Counted from the stretch's first letter, positions 31,336 to 44,435 are shown. The stretch: 64,000 nucleotides of DNA from Solen grandis (GCA_021229015.1 CM037785.1:1-64000), one strand, 5' to 3'. Made by a program: numbers and translations. The notes: generated by a model not told the origin, from the sequence alone.

Positions 31336-34300
31336 TTTATGTATTGTCTTTTTTTATTCTATTTTTTTTTTTCCTTATTTTATCTTATTTTTTTCCCAAA
31401 GTACTTTAATTTTGAAGTTCTTCTATCTCAAAATTTCATTTATTCTTTTAGTGATTCTTTCTATTTGGTTTTTCTCATTATTTTTCCTTAGCTCTTTCAA
31501 ATTTTTTTTTTTTTTTCTTGCTAAGTTTTTATTTTGGGGGGTTTTTTTTAAATTTAGCCAAGTTATTTGAAAAGCTTTTTTTACAGAAATTTTCATTGCT
31601 TTAAGGACCCCCATAAATATCTTTTTTTAAGTTGTAAATGGGGGGTTTTCCCTTGACCCAATTCCAACTATTTTTTTCCCACTCTAGTTTCGGCTTCTTC
31701 AGAAAAAGATTTTTCCTTTTACAGTTTAGCAGCATTTGCTACAGTTTCAGTACTCTAGGAAAATCAGTCATTTCCATAAGTATTAATGTTTTTTTCCCTA
31801 TATTTTTTAATTTATCTCGTTTCTAAATTTAAATTGAGCCAACTTTTTCTACCATGAAAAAACCCTTGTAAAATTAAGTTTAAAAAAATCATCAATCCAA
31901 AAAACCCTTCGAACAAAATTAATTACGAAAAATTTCCTTCTGAAAGTTTTTTGTCAAGTGAAAAATATTTTAATTTTTCATTTAATTGTTTTTTTTAAAT
32001 ATGATATAGGATATTTTTTTTACCATCTAAAACTTATAACACGGGTTTCTGTTGAATTTTTTTCCTTTTTTTTTTAAGGTTTTAAATTTTCCCCTCATGG
32101 GTTTTTGGGGTTTCTTTATAAAAAAAGTTTTTCATATGTTTAAATAAATATTCGGGGTTTTGTTCCTGTATCAACATTATTAAAAACATTATCGATAGCA
32201 TTTTATTTTGGACTTTTTTTCCCATATTTATTTTATAAGGGGGTTTTTCCCTTTAATTTAATCATCAAAATCATCTTAATATATACAGGATTTTAAAAAC
32301 CCTACCTCCTTTTTGCCATTTTAAACTTTAAAAAAAAAAATTTTTTACAGCGGGAAAACTTTTTTAAATTTTTCCCCCTCAAAAAAAGGGCCCGCTTACG
32401 GAAAAAATTTAACCCCTAAAAAAGAAAAAGGAAAACCCTTTGGAGGTTTTTAGAGGTTTCGTAAAAGTTTTTGTAAAAAGCAATAACCCTTTCCCAAACC
32501 TTTGATAAAAATCAAAAAATTGTTAGTAAGATTTCCTAATCTAAGTGGTATGATGTTATTTTTCCGGGAAACAACGGTTTGCATTTAAAAATTAAAAACC
32601 CAAAAATTGTTTAGTGTTTGAAAATTTGAAAACAATTTTCCCCAAACATGGAAGATCAAAAATTTAAAAAAAAACCCGGTAATAAAAAAAATCGGGAAAT
32701 GAAGTAATGTAAATTGATGATAGTGATATATTTTCATTGTTAAAAGGGATTTAGGGGAAGTCTACTACAGAAGGGTGAAAATTTTGGCCCATCCCAAAGG
32801 GTTTTTGGTAAAATAAACATGTTAAGACATAGGTTGGAGCTGGAAATGCCCCTTTCAGAAAACACAAGATAAAAGTATTGTAAAAGCTTAGGGAAAATTG
32901 GATTTTGTATTCCTTTAGATTTGAATTTTTTAGAATCACATATCCCCTTTTTTATCAAGCTGGTTGGGAGATAGACTTGAAATGAACTTCTTTTAAAGAT
33001 TATAAAAAAGTGTTAAATCTACTGACAATAATGCTTCTTACGTTTTTTAAGAATTTTTGTTTAAAAATTTAAAAGGTGTTTCTGTTTGTTGAATAGCTAG
33101 AAAAAATTAGAAATAGATTTGGGGGAAAGATGGTTTTTTTATAGGGATAGAATACTTAACATAGGAAAAAAACAAAAAAAAAAATTTGGGATCCCATTTT
33201 TGGAAATATTAATCAAAATTTTTCCCGCTAGAAGTATAAAAGGTTTTTAAATTTGTTTTTTTGAAGATCCGGATAAAACCACCCAACAGAACATTATTTT
33301 AACCCGGGAAATAACAAAAGTAAAAAAAACCCAATAGAAGGATTTTCCAAATCAACTAAAACGAAAAGGAAAAAAAAGTTTTATCAACAGGGGGATGAGA
33401 AAAAAAATTTTCTTTGCTTTTATTCAAAATTTGGGATAAAAAAATTAGAAAGATGATAAAAAATTAAATTTTACCATAAAACATTAGAAAAATATCAAAA
33501 ACCCCCCAATTATGCTTTTGGGTTAGATTTTACGTTAAACCGGATGTTAAACTCTTTTACAGGGTTTTCAGGGAGAAAAATTTAAAAAATGCATCAAAAG
33601 GGGATAACTATACAAAAAAACCCAAAAAGAGGGCGGGAAATCGGTTTTGAGCCAATAAATTTTTTATTTTTTGGTTATACAAGATGCAAAAATTTTAATT
33701 TTAAAGATGGGAAGATTTAAAGAAATTATTTATTAGGTTTCATAGTGTTATGCGGGAAAATTCACCCCAACAGCTGGAAAAATTTTTTCCTTTAAAAAAT
33801 GGATTTTCCCTTAATACCCCACACTGTGCAATTATCTTGGGAAAAAACTGGTTGGGGAAAAAAAAACAGAATTTTTTTTTGATTTTTTGGGAAAATGATT
33901 TAGAGGTGTTTTTGGGAATATATTTTTTATTCTTTTTCCTATATTCAATGGAATAAAGCTTATAAAAAAAAGACAAGGGAAATTGGTGTTATTAGAAATC
34001 CAAAAAAAAAAATTTTAATAATTTTTTAACCCTATTTTTTAAATGGAGAAAGAAAAAATAAAAGGGTTTTATTAAGAATATTCTTTAATAAATTCAAGGA
34101 AAAAAAAAAACCCTTTATTATAGAGGGAACTTTTTGTGAAAACTAAAAAATTTAAACAAAGAAAAAAGAAAGTTATCAGAGTTAGTTTTTCAGGGTGGGA
34201 ACATGCAGAACAAAGTGTATGGGTTATTTCAAAAGATAAAAATTCAGTTTTAAAAGTCTTGGGGAACAAAAAAATTTGGTTTTTTTGTATTTTTTTTACA

Positions 34301-36700
34301 AAAGTTAGGGTAGTTTTGAAAACTGTTTAAGGGGAAAACAAATGTAAACCTAAATTAGAAAAAAAGAGAAAAAATTTAAAAGAATTTTTGGGAAAAAAAA
34401 AAAAAAAAACATGAAAAATTAATTTTTGGGGGGAAAACTGACCCCCCCTTCTAATTATTTGGGGTTGTTTAATAGGGTTTTCCCCTTAAGGCAAAATAGT
34501 ATAATGTTAATTAAGAAAAAAGTTGCTTATATATCCCTTTTAATTTTAATACAAAATTAATGTTTAAAAAAAATGTTAAAAATCCTCTACCCAAACAACA
34601 CGGTGATAACAAATATTAATTCTTATAATATTGCTTGAAAGTGTTCCTTAGTTGGATATGGAAATTTTTAAAAAAAAATTTTATTAAAAGGTAAACTTAA
34701 AAAATTAATATATAAAATGGATGCCAAAGAATTTCTTAATCAAAATGTGTTTCAAAACTGCTCGCACCCGGGAAAAAAGGGAACCCCCTGTTTGGACAAA
34801 AGCCCACAGCCAGCAAAGTTGAAATGCTAGCACCCCGGACTTTATCCGTAGCACTATAGATGAAACAAAACGTAAAAGTTTAAGTATTTTTGCGGGTTTA
34901 AAGGAAAAAGTAAAAAAATTTTCTTGGTAAAGATTTTACAAATGTCGGGGACATTGAAAATTTAACACCAGAACAAAAAAAAAAATTTTATACTGTGATA
35001 TGAAGCTGGATTAGGAGCAAGTATGAAAAGGGGACAATGGGTTTAATTTTTTTATTAATTTATATGTTTTGGGTTTTTTATAAAAAATTATTTTAATGTT
35101 GTTAATCCACCAAAACAAATTTACAAGTTTTAAAAAGAAGATCCATTTATAAATCATGCTTTAAATAAAAATTGTTTTTAAAAATTGAAATTTTAGAATG
35201 GAATGTATCTTGCCCCTTTTTTACTACTATGAAAACAATCCCTAGTCATTTTGATTCGGGCAAACCCCGGGCTAGGGGAAACGGCTGTAAAACATGCGGA
35301 GCACTTTCTACACCAGTTAAAAAATACACCGGGTTGGAAAAATACCCCCCAGTTAAAAAAAGTGAAAATATCACTAAAAAAAATGAATAAAAAAAAACCC
35401 CCTGAAGGTTTACACTATTTCCCGAAGTTAAAATAAAAATAAAAAAAATCCAAAAAAGTAAACTGGTGGTTTAAAAAAGGTGCAGAAGTAAAAAAAAAAG
35501 AAAGTGGGAAATTAAAAAAAAAAAGAAATGGAAGAAATTTTAAAAAAAGAAAAAAATTCAATTAAAAAATTTTTACAAAAGGGAGGACAAAACCGGCTAT
35601 GGAAAACCCAAAAAATGAAGTTAAAAAAGTTTTTAAAAAAATGGACAAAGTTCACGTTGGATTATCCCTGTAAATATATACAAAAATTTTTAACCTTTAT
35701 GTTTAGTCGGAAAATTTTTGGATTAGGTTATATTTTATAATTCTAAAAAAAAGTAATGTTTTTTACCCGCCGTTCCGTAAACCCCAACAGAAAAAAAATT
35801 AAAACCCCAAGAAAAAGTTGATCCACAAGAAAAAGTTTTTCCAAATTTTATCTTTAATATTTCCCTAGTTAAAAAACAAAAATTTTTTTTTCAAAAAATG
35901 GCGGAAAAGAAAAAAAAAATTGTTAAAAAGCCTTTTTCAGCAGGGGGTAGTTTTGTTTTTAAAAATTGGTTATGCAGAAATAAAATTAAAAAAAGGGTTT
36001 TTAAGGGGAAAAAACCCGTCCTAGGGGTAGATTTAAAATTTTTGTGATGTTTTTAAAGTTATCTCTTGATATTTTCTAGCTACTTTTTACAAAAAATTTG
36101 TTGTTAAACAAGGGTATTATTCCCGCTGATTTTTAGGGGAAATAGTTTGGAACTTTTTGTTCCATATAAAATGGCAAATGCCATGCGATGATGTTTTGGT
36201 TTGGGCAGTTTGGGTTTAAAGCATTTTCATTTTTTCAGGGGTAATTATTTATTTTCTCATATTGGTAAAAAAAGGGTGCTGTTGAAGAGAAAAAAAAGGG
36301 AAAGATAAAGCAATGGAAAAAATTACAAGCTGCACGTGATGAATGGAAAAAAGAAAGGGAAAACAAAGAAAAGATTTTTTAAATGAACAAATTTCAAAAA
36401 AGAACAACACTCTAAAAAAAAAACCCTTTTAAGGGTTTTTTTGATGATCCAAAGAAAAAAATATTATTTTTGGGAACTGGTTTGGGGTTTAAAAAAAATT
36501 ATGTTTTCCCGCCGGCTTTGTGGCAGAAGGCCCGGGTTCCCTTGTCCGGTTTAAAAAAAATACATTTAAATGATTTTTATAAATCCTTTGAAGATCAAAA
36601 AAAAAGAGAGATTATATTTTTATTGGTGGAATGACATTAAAAGGTTTGTTCATGGAAGGACATTTAAAAGGTAAAGTTCTATTTTCCCTTTTTTACTTTT
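31336..36700. other. Polinton interior, presumed structural gene block, not identified
   Basis: 31,340-32,350 is T-rich (minus-strand genes likely; 31,423-31,614 is a Lys-rich fragment). 32,400-36,660 is purine-rich on the plus strand, so plus-strand genes are likely. The more complex fragments are 33,750-33,956, 34,136-34,330, 35,251-35,436 ('GLGETAVKHAEHFLHQLKN') and a Lys/Glu-rich stretch at 36,290-36,420. By elimination the capsid proteins, ATPase and cysteine protease should lie here, but I could not find a Walker A, jelly-roll or His-Cys signature. Confidence 0.35.
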
Positions 36701-36749
36701 ATTCTTTTTTTCTTTAAAGGGGGGCATACTTATTTTTTTTAAATTATTA

Positions 36750-39700
36750 ATATACAATTTTAGTTTATCAGAGTTTTTAAAGTTTTACATCTTATTTATT
36801 TGTTGGTTTATTTAAAAAAAAAACAATTTTTTTAATCATCAAACTTTTAAACTTTAGTTATTGTTGTTTTCCTATTCCTTTTAAATTTTTTAGTTTCTAT
36901 TAATTCATTTAAAAATTTCACAACCATTCCCTTTGGGTTTGATTTTTGTATAAGAATAAGCTTTCTTTTAAGAAAAAAAAACTTATTTCTTTAAAATAAC
37001 CATTTAATTTCTTTTAAAAAATTTTTTATTATTTTTTATTTTTTTCCCGAAAAAAGGGATGATTTTTTGGATAGTCCGATGTAAACCCAAAAATTTTATC
37101 TTTTATTTTTTTATTTTCTTTATAAACCTTTTTTTGTTGTTATTGATAAAAAGATTTCTATAAATATTTTTTTCGTTAATGGGGAAAACCACAATTAAAA
37201 AACCCCAGTTTCTGTAGATAAATCATATACTATTCTTTTTTTTTTTTCCTAACGGTTTTTATCTTTTTTACTGTAGCAATTTGTTCTTTTTTTTTTATTT
37301 AATTAAAAGGAATTAAAAATTTGGTTTTTTCTATTTTTGTTTAAAGTTTGCATTTTATTAGGAGGGTTTTAAGATAAAGTAAACTGAAAATGTAATTTTT
37401 CTTTTTTGTGAAAAAAGGGGAAAAAATTTTATTTTTCCTTTCTTTATCCATCTCCTTGGTTTTTAAAAACCTCTAAAGAAGAATAATTTAAAATTTTATC
37501 CCTTTTTTTAAAAATTTTATAAGGGGTTTTATTTTTTTTTTTTTATCAGTTTTTAAAATTTTCAAAAAAATGTTGCCCTTAAATTTAATATTTCCTTTGG
37601 GGTAACTTTATAAACTGCAGATGAAACTCATACAATCTATTATTTTAAAAAACTTTTGGATTTTATTTCTTTACACCAAATTTTAAACATTTTTTTAAAA
37701 GATTTAAGTTCTTGATTATTTAAAACCCCCAAAAATATTTTTTTTTTTTGGATAAATTCCACTAGATCCATCTGCTTTAAAAAAAATCCTTCTATAAAAG
37801 CTTTTTTTCTTCTTTAAAAATTTTTGGTTCTAATTTTAAAAAAATTTTTTCTTTTAATGGTGGGGTTTTTTTGTTCTTTATAAAATTTTCGTTAAAAAAA
37901 AGATTTTTATTTAGTGTTAAAACTTTTTGGTTTAATAATTTTAATTTTCATCTTTTATTTTAAAAATGATCTTCAGTTACTTAACAAATCCTACTGGTTT
38001 TAAAAAAACTCTAAAAATTTTTTTTCTGTTTCATGTTTAAAAAACAGTTTTTAATTTAACAAATCCTTACTCGTCCAAAATTCTTAAAAAATTTATAAGG
38101 TTTCAAAAAAAATTTACCATTTGAATATTCATATTCATCTATAATATTTCTATTTTAAAAATTTTTATATTTTTTTTTTATATCTTATTTTTTATTGGAG
38201 TATCACCTAAAACTGGGAAACTGAAGAACTAATTCATTCTTTTTTCCCAAAAGTTTATTTTAAAAAATCCTAATAATGTTGTTCATTTAAAATTTAGAAA
38301 AATCTAAAATAGCCCTTTTCCTAAATTTTAAAAAGGTTTATTAAAAGGTTTAAAAGAAGTAAAAATTATTTTTCAATTGCAAAAAAGGTTATCATTGAAT
38401 TTAACGAATCCCTTTTAAAAATTTGGTTTTTTTTTATTATTTTTTTATTCTTCTCTATCGGTAAGTAATTTAATCTCATTTCTTCCCCTTATATTTTCTA
38501 AAAACTTTTCCCAAAAAACTATTATTTTTTTTAATTTCCAAAGATCCCTTTTTAAAGTTAGATTTGATTTTGTTCTTTGTTCAGTGTTTTAAAACAATAT
38601 ATTTCTTTTAAAAAAAATCTGATTCTTCAAATGAAATTGTTCTATAAATTTTGTAACTTTTTATTCCAATTTTAATTTCTCTTTTTTAAAAAAGAGTGAT
38701 GTATTAAAATAAATTTTTTTTTATCTTTTTAAAATAAGAAATAATTTTTCTTTTTTACCTAAAAATTTATTCCAATAAATTTAAAATTTAAAAAGGGAAG
38801 AAGTTTTTTTTTTCTTTATACAATCTTTTCAGGTGCTAAAGGATATTTATTTTTTTTCCTTTTTTTAAATTTATCGGTTTTACTCTAAATCCCCCATTTA
38901 ATTATACAACCTCTACCCTTTGGGGGAAAATTTTTTTTTTTAATTTAAATTTGGGGTCTTTTTTCCCCTTTTAAAAAAATTTTGGGTTTGGGAAATTTTT
39001 AGAAACCCTTGCCCATCCCTAAAGATTTTAGATCTAAATATAATAGGGAAATTTTTTTTCTAAAAGGAAAGTAGATAAATCTCCACCCCTTTTTTAATTT
39101 TTTCTTTTGTTCTTTTTTTTCTATTCATCAAAAATTTTTTTTTCCTCCATTATAATTAGGGGTATATTTGTTTTTAAAAAGGTTTTTCATGTTAGGAAAC
39201 CCCAAAACTCCTGCAAACCTCCCTTATTCCTTTTTCAAACATTTGCAAAATATTATATCAGGTTAAAAATTTAACTCTACTCCAGTAAAATTTTAGTCCC
39301 CATTTGGAAAGTTAATCCCGGAGCGGTAAAAATAACAAGGAAACTATTTTTATGATGTTTTTTAAAAAAATTTTCTAAACTTTTCAAATGCATCAGCTAA
39401 GATTTTAAACATCTGTTTTTAAATTTAATTTTAGGGTAATTTTTTTAAAAATTTACATTTATAATTTATTTTAAAAATCTTTGAGCTTTTTGTATTTTTT
39501 TTAGATATTCCTTTTTTGGGTTTTAAATGTAGAATAAAAACTTTTTATTGGGGGGGTAAATTTTTTTTCCTTTAATCTTTTAATAGAATCTATATATTCA
39601 TATGGGGAAAACCCCTTTTTTTTTTTTAAAAAGTAAACAATTTTAAAAATTTTTTCTAAAATGGGAAATTCATTCCCTTGATTCAGCTATCCCCGTAACC

Positions 39701-41450
39701 CCTTTTCTCATAAAACTATTAAAAATTAAGAATTTTTAATTTTTTTTAATATGATCCAAACTATAGAAAAATATTCTTCTTTAAATTTTTTAAAGAAGTT
39801 TTACTTTTTTTATATTATTTTTCATATTTCATAAGTTTTTTCAAAATTTTTAAAATGGAAAAACATAATTAGAACCCTTTTGAAAGAAAACAGGTAAATT
39901 TTTTTTGTTACCTTTTCCTTCTTTTTTTATTAAAATGATTGAAAATTTTGCTCCCCCTATATTTCCCCGAAAGATGATTATGTTTTCTTACTTTTCCGGG
40001 AACATGTTTTTCAAAACTTTTTTCCCCAAATATAACTTCATTTTCTTCTTGAAATTTTTTTTTCTTTCATACTTATTTAAAAATTGGTTTTTTCTGTTAT
40101 AAATGTTAAAACTTATAGTTTATTTCTTTAAATATCTTTATTACTTTTTCTTTCATATTTTTCTATTGCTCATTTCCCAAAAAAGAAAAGTATTGTGATT
40201 TAATTAAAATTTTGGGTATTTGAATGAACATATATTTCCATAATATTTACTTCTTGGGTTTAAAAAATTTTATTTTGTTTAAAATTTATTTGGATTTGGG
40301 GTTTTGTAGTAGATAAAAGGAATATTATTTTAAATTTAAAAAACAGAATATATAACAAATGGTAATTTATTTTTTAAAAGGGAAATTTTTTAAATTTTAA
40401 AAATTTTTTTTTCCTGGTTTTGGGGAATTTAGATTTACAGTGTTCTTATTATTAAATAAATTTTTTTATGATTATTTTTAAAAATTTTTTCCCCTTTTAA
40501 AACCTTGTAAAACCCAATTTTTTTAAATGTAAAATTTTTTATGATTATTTTTTTAACGGGAAAAAATCTAAATTTTTAATTAAAAAATAAAGGGTTTTTT
40601 TTCAATTTTTTTCAATGTATAAAAGATCAAAATACATTTTCGGGGAAAATTTGTATGGAACTTTGTTCCCGCCCGCTTTGATTTTCCCCGCTGTTTAAAA
40701 ATTGTTTTTAAAAAATAAACTGGTTTTTAAAGATTTCTATTAGATTGATCTTCTAATGCGGGAAAAAATTTTTAATTAAAAATTTTTTGCTCCCCTACTT
40801 TTGGAATATTTTTTAGTACAGGATATTCAATCCCCTCCATTTTAAGTTTATTTTCTATGGTTTATATTTTGACTCTTTTTTGTTTTCATCTGAGGAATAA
40901 ATTTGTTTGTATTGCCCAGAGAAACATTTATTATCTTTTTTATTTTGAAAAATTAATAATTTTTACTTGATTTAAAAATTGGGAGGTATATAAGATGAAG
41001 GGTTTTTGATAATTTTTATTTATAATTTTTTTTTACTTCTTTCACTTTTAATTTTTCTAAAAACAAAACCGGGTCCACTTTCTTGGGGAAATTTTATTTT
41101 ATCCAAGGGTTTTTAAAAAAATCTATTAAAATATTATAGAATTCTTTTATATTTTTTTTGTGAATTTAATAACTTTAACAGGGTGAGAGTTTAAAGACTT
41201 TCTATTATATCAAGAGCCCAAAAGGGTTTTTAAAAATTCACTTTTTATTATTATTTTTATTTTTCAAAAGGAAAATGAAATTAAAAAACTATTCTTTTTT
41301 TTTAATAATTAATATATTCAATTAAAATCTTCTTCATCTATATCCCTCAATAGTTTTTTCATCAATGAATTTTAAAAATTTTTTTGGTCTCTTTTAAAAG
41401 AAAAAAATTTTAAAATTTGGTGTTTCCTTTGTTTCACTGTACTTTGTAGC
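36750..41450 (-). pseudogene. Polinton protein-primed family B DNA polymerase, frame-broken
   Basis: It replicates the element DNA from a protein primer. As read on the minus strand, 'HNHLSGKYRG' (39,982-39,953) fits the DHDHLTGKYRGAAH box of the polymerases of Polintons and related viruses. It is followed in other frames by an FFHNGSxYD-like exonuclease box. 'PYEYIDSIKRLKEKKF' (39,605-39,558) fits the F-PY-W-DS-KL box before the polymerase domain. 'LADAFEKFRK' (~39,395-39,366) fits 'DVLLLADVFEKFR'. 'LYLDLKSL' (~39,044-39,021) holds the motif A Asp. Motif C (Y-x-DTDS) was not securely found; the best candidate is near 37.62 kb. The span fits a protein of about 1,100-1,400 residues with an N-terminal extension, and the limits are rough. 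Confidence 0.82.
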
Positions 41451-41744
41451 GGTTTCCCCAGTTGTTCCATTTAAAGCTTCCCCAGGGCCCTTTTGAAAAT
41501 TTTTCATTAATCAGGGTTTCTAACAATTAAAATCCCTTTATAGCTTTTTTATATTTTCTTTGTTGTTTTGATAATGTTTTTGTTGATTAGGCTTTAAAAA
41601 CATTGTTTTTAAACAGATTTTAAAACCAAAACTTTTTTCCTGTTTGTTTATAATATTCACTTAGTAGTTTGTTTTTCTTTACATTTTGGGACAAACTTTT
41701 CCCATCAACCCCTTTTTTAAGGGAAAAAAAATTTAAGCTATTTT

Positions 41745-42795
41745 AAAAATGGATCACCCCAAAAAAATATTTTTACGTTGTAAAAAAGAATACTGAAAAT
41801 AATTTAGTAGAACAAGTAAAACAACCAATAATAGACAAATGTTTAAAAATAAATGTTCTGAGTTTTGGATCTAAGAAAAATAGATTTAAAAGGAACAAAA
41901 GGGTTTTACCCAAAAGGGGGTAAATTTGCAGATGGGAAATTTTTCATAGAGTTATTTAAAAAAAAATTTTTTAAAAGGGCGTTTTTTTTGGGTTTATTCA
42001 ATAGAAAAAAATATGGGCTGTTGATTTAGTAAAATATGAACAAAATTTTTAAAAAAAAAATAAACACCCATAATTTTTTTTTTAGCAGTTATAGATGTTT
42101 TTTGTAAATTTTGGTTGGTTAATTTTCCTTTAAAAATTAAAAAAAAGGAGTTTCCCGTAAGTGAAAACAAATTTAAAAAATTATTTTAAGGGAAAAAAAA
42201 CCAATTTTTATTTTTGGGCAGAAAAAAGGATCTGAATTTTTTTTTCGACAAGTAAAAGAAATTATTAAATGGATAATAACCCCCCCCCCTTTTAAAATTT
42301 TTATTCAATGAGAATGAAAAAAAAAATCTTGTGTTGTAGAACGTTGGAAAAGGAACTATGAAACAAAAATTTTTGTTTAAATATTTTACTGCTCATGAAA
42401 ATACAAATATTATGATAAAATTTTGATCAATTAGTTTTAAAAATTATAAAAAAATACATTTTTTCTTCTATTAAAAAAAGAAAACCTGTTTTTAAGCAAA
42501 ATAAAACAGAAAAAACAAAAACAGTGTATGGGAAAAATTTTTATCCAGGAAGAAAAGAAAAATTTGAAACCTAAAATTTAAAAATTGGAGAAAAGAGTAA
42601 GAATAACAAAAAAGAAAAGGTAAATTTTAAAAAAGGGTTTTTATACTCGTTGGACTAGAGAAAAAATTTGTAAATTGAAGAAGGTTTTTTAAAAACAAAA
42701 CCTGTTTTTATAAAATTTTAAAAATTTAAAAGGTGAAGACATTTCAGGTAGTTTTTATGAAAAAGGGAAATTTCGGTTTCTGAGTTTTAAAAAAA
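41745..42795 (+). pseudogene. Polinton retrovirus-like integrase (DDE), frame-broken
   Basis: It joins element ends to target DNA. As read: 'WAVDLV' (42,014-42,031, first catalytic Asp), 'AVIDVF' (42,085-42,102, second Asp), 'GSEFF' (42,228-42,242, Glu) and 'VVERWKR' (42,333-42,353). Then come a basic 'KIGEKVRITKKKGK'-like beta segment (42,580-42,625) and 'GEDISGSFYEK' (~42,733-42,765). The order and the terminal GE-x-I-x-GSFYE box are those of Polinton integrases, about 300-330 residues. At least six frame changes are needed. It starts ~300 bp from the presumed polymerase start, on the opposite strand, so a shared divergent promoter region at 41.45-41.75 kb is plausible. Confidence 0.88.
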
Positions 42796-44204
42796 TACAT
42801 ATAAAACCCCTTCTCACCCCCCCTTTTTTAGGAAAAATTACCCAGTTAGGGATAACCGTTTATAAAATTTTAAACGTAAATTTTATTTGGAATTTAAAAA
42901 TAGAATAAAATCACAAATGTAATTTTTTTTTTCCCGTTTTTAAATTTTTTACAAATTTTCTTTTATTATTTTACTGTTTTTTTGTTTAAAAAAACTAAAA
43001 GGAACTCACATTGAAATAGAGTAATTTAAATTCGTAATAAATTAAAAAAATAACAAGTGACCTGCATTTTTTGGGGTGTAGGGAATGTTGTGCTGTAAAA
43101 AATATTCATGATTTGTTGTGATTTTGGGAATTTTTGGTTTTAATTTACCAGGAGAAACTTTTTCCTTGTTGTGTGCTATATGAAATTCTTTTTTTTATGT
43201 TGCTCTTTTTAATTTGTTTGTCTTTAAATTTTTTATGATTGTCTGTTCATTTGTGAGGTCACTCAGGTAAAATTACTTCTCCATCATTTAAATTTCCCTT
43301 TGGGGGGAAAAAAGCTGTTTGAAGGCGTTGGGTTTTTTTTTATCTTTCTTTGTCTGTTTGTGGAGTCTTTCGTTGTTTTTGTTGTTGAATTGGCTGCTTT
43401 TTTTTAATATTCCCTCGTTTGTTTTTAAAAAGGGGTTCATTCCTTTTGGGTTTTTCATTTCATCTTTGGAAAATTTTTTTGGGGGTAGGGTTTTGTTGGT
43501 TGAGTTGATGTAAATCTACTCGAATTTTGTGCTGCTTCTGTTTTTGTCCCCGAAAAAAAATGGGATTAATATATGTAAAACCCTTATTTTTTTCTTAACG
43601 GTGGGGTTTTTTAAATTTTTTTCTTAAATACTGTGACAACCCTTATGAAACTTAACGGTGGTTGTAAAATTTTTCCCAACTTCCGGGGATTAATATACTG
43701 TAACACCCTTTGAAAAATTAACGGTGTTTGGCCCTTTAATTTTCTCAAAAATTTAGCCTGTTATTAAAAAAAAACACTTAAAAATAAAAAATTTTAAATT
43801 TCCTACAAAAAAAAGAATGGAGCCAAATTCAAAGTAAATTTCGTTCTAGAAAGCCCAAATTGGGATTCTAATCTTAAAAAGAAACCCCAAAAAAATTAAA
43901 TTTAAAAGGGAAATACTTAACTGGGGTTTTGCTTTTGATTTGCCTTTTTTTTGAAATTAAGGGCAAAGGTTAAAAAAGTCTTCTCACCATGTTTTAATTT
44001 TTTAAACGAAAGAACCCCCCAGTTGATCGGGTATTTTTTACAGGTTTTGTTTTTGACAACGGGCCTGGCAACGTTTTAAACGGGTTTTGTCTATTCATAC
44101 TACGCTGGTTTTTGCTTTTTGATCCAAAAGGGTTGTTTGCCTAATATTGGATTTTTCATTTTAAAAATAGATATTGGAAAACCTTTATGTGTTCGCAAGC
44201 ATAA
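42796..44204. other. Polinton interior between integrase and right terminal repeat
   Basis: T-rich with G-T rich patches (43,080-43,530). Two or three loose repeats of '(a)atactgtgacaacccttatgaaacttaacggtggttg' lie at about 43,575, 43,630 and 43,690, spaced ~55-65 bp. The plus frame at 43,319-43,513 is hydrophobic but low complexity. No gene is supported. Confidence 0.4.
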
Positions 44205-44435
44205 AATTTTTTATTTTTTTTTCACTGTTGTTTTTTTTAAAAATTTACACATGTGTTTTTTAAATTTTATATTAGTGTGATTTTTTTGATTTTTTTTAAC
44301 TAATAGTAGTATAGGTATTGAATGTGACTGCTTTTTGGGGGTTTACACATGATAAGCCAGACGCGCGGATTAGCGCGTCTGGGTTTTGAAGTGTGTTAGA
44401 CCCGCAGTGAGCTAGACACATTCAATACCTATACT
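44205..44435 (-). repeat. Polinton right terminal inverted repeat
   Basis: The outer 128 bp (44,308-44,435) are bounded by a perfect 19 bp inverted pair, AGTATAGGTATTGAATGTG (44,308-44,326) and CACATTCAATACCTATACT (44,417-44,435). They enclose a GC-rich hairpin CCAGACGCGC...GCGCGTCTGG (44,358-44,383). The inner ~100 bp are A/T-rich and match the left repeat. Confidence 0.9.

Larger units (their letters stand above)
25910..44435 (+). mobile_element. Polinton/Maverick element, ~18.5 kb, degraded
   Basis: Large self-synthesising DNA transposon. The ends at 25,910 (AGTATgGGTttTGgAATGTG) and 44,435 (...CACATTCAATACCTATACT) form terminal inverted repeats of about 235-245 bp beginning with AG, and the length is normal for the group (15-20 kb). 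Inside are the two diagnostic enzymes: a protein-primed family B DNA polymerase (minus strand, ~36.75-41.45 kb) and a retrovirus-like integrase (plus strand, ~41.75-42.80 kb). A probable small membrane protein lies near 31 kb. Capsid proteins, the packaging ATPase and the protease could not be recognised in the broken frames. A 6 bp target duplication is expected but not evident (gttttt before, actatg after). Confidence 0.88.

Noticed and set aside
31336..36700. Polinton capsid, ATPase and protease genes
   Set aside because: Expected here from the known gene content, but I could not find a P-loop, jelly-roll landmark or protease dyad, so no specific gene is called.
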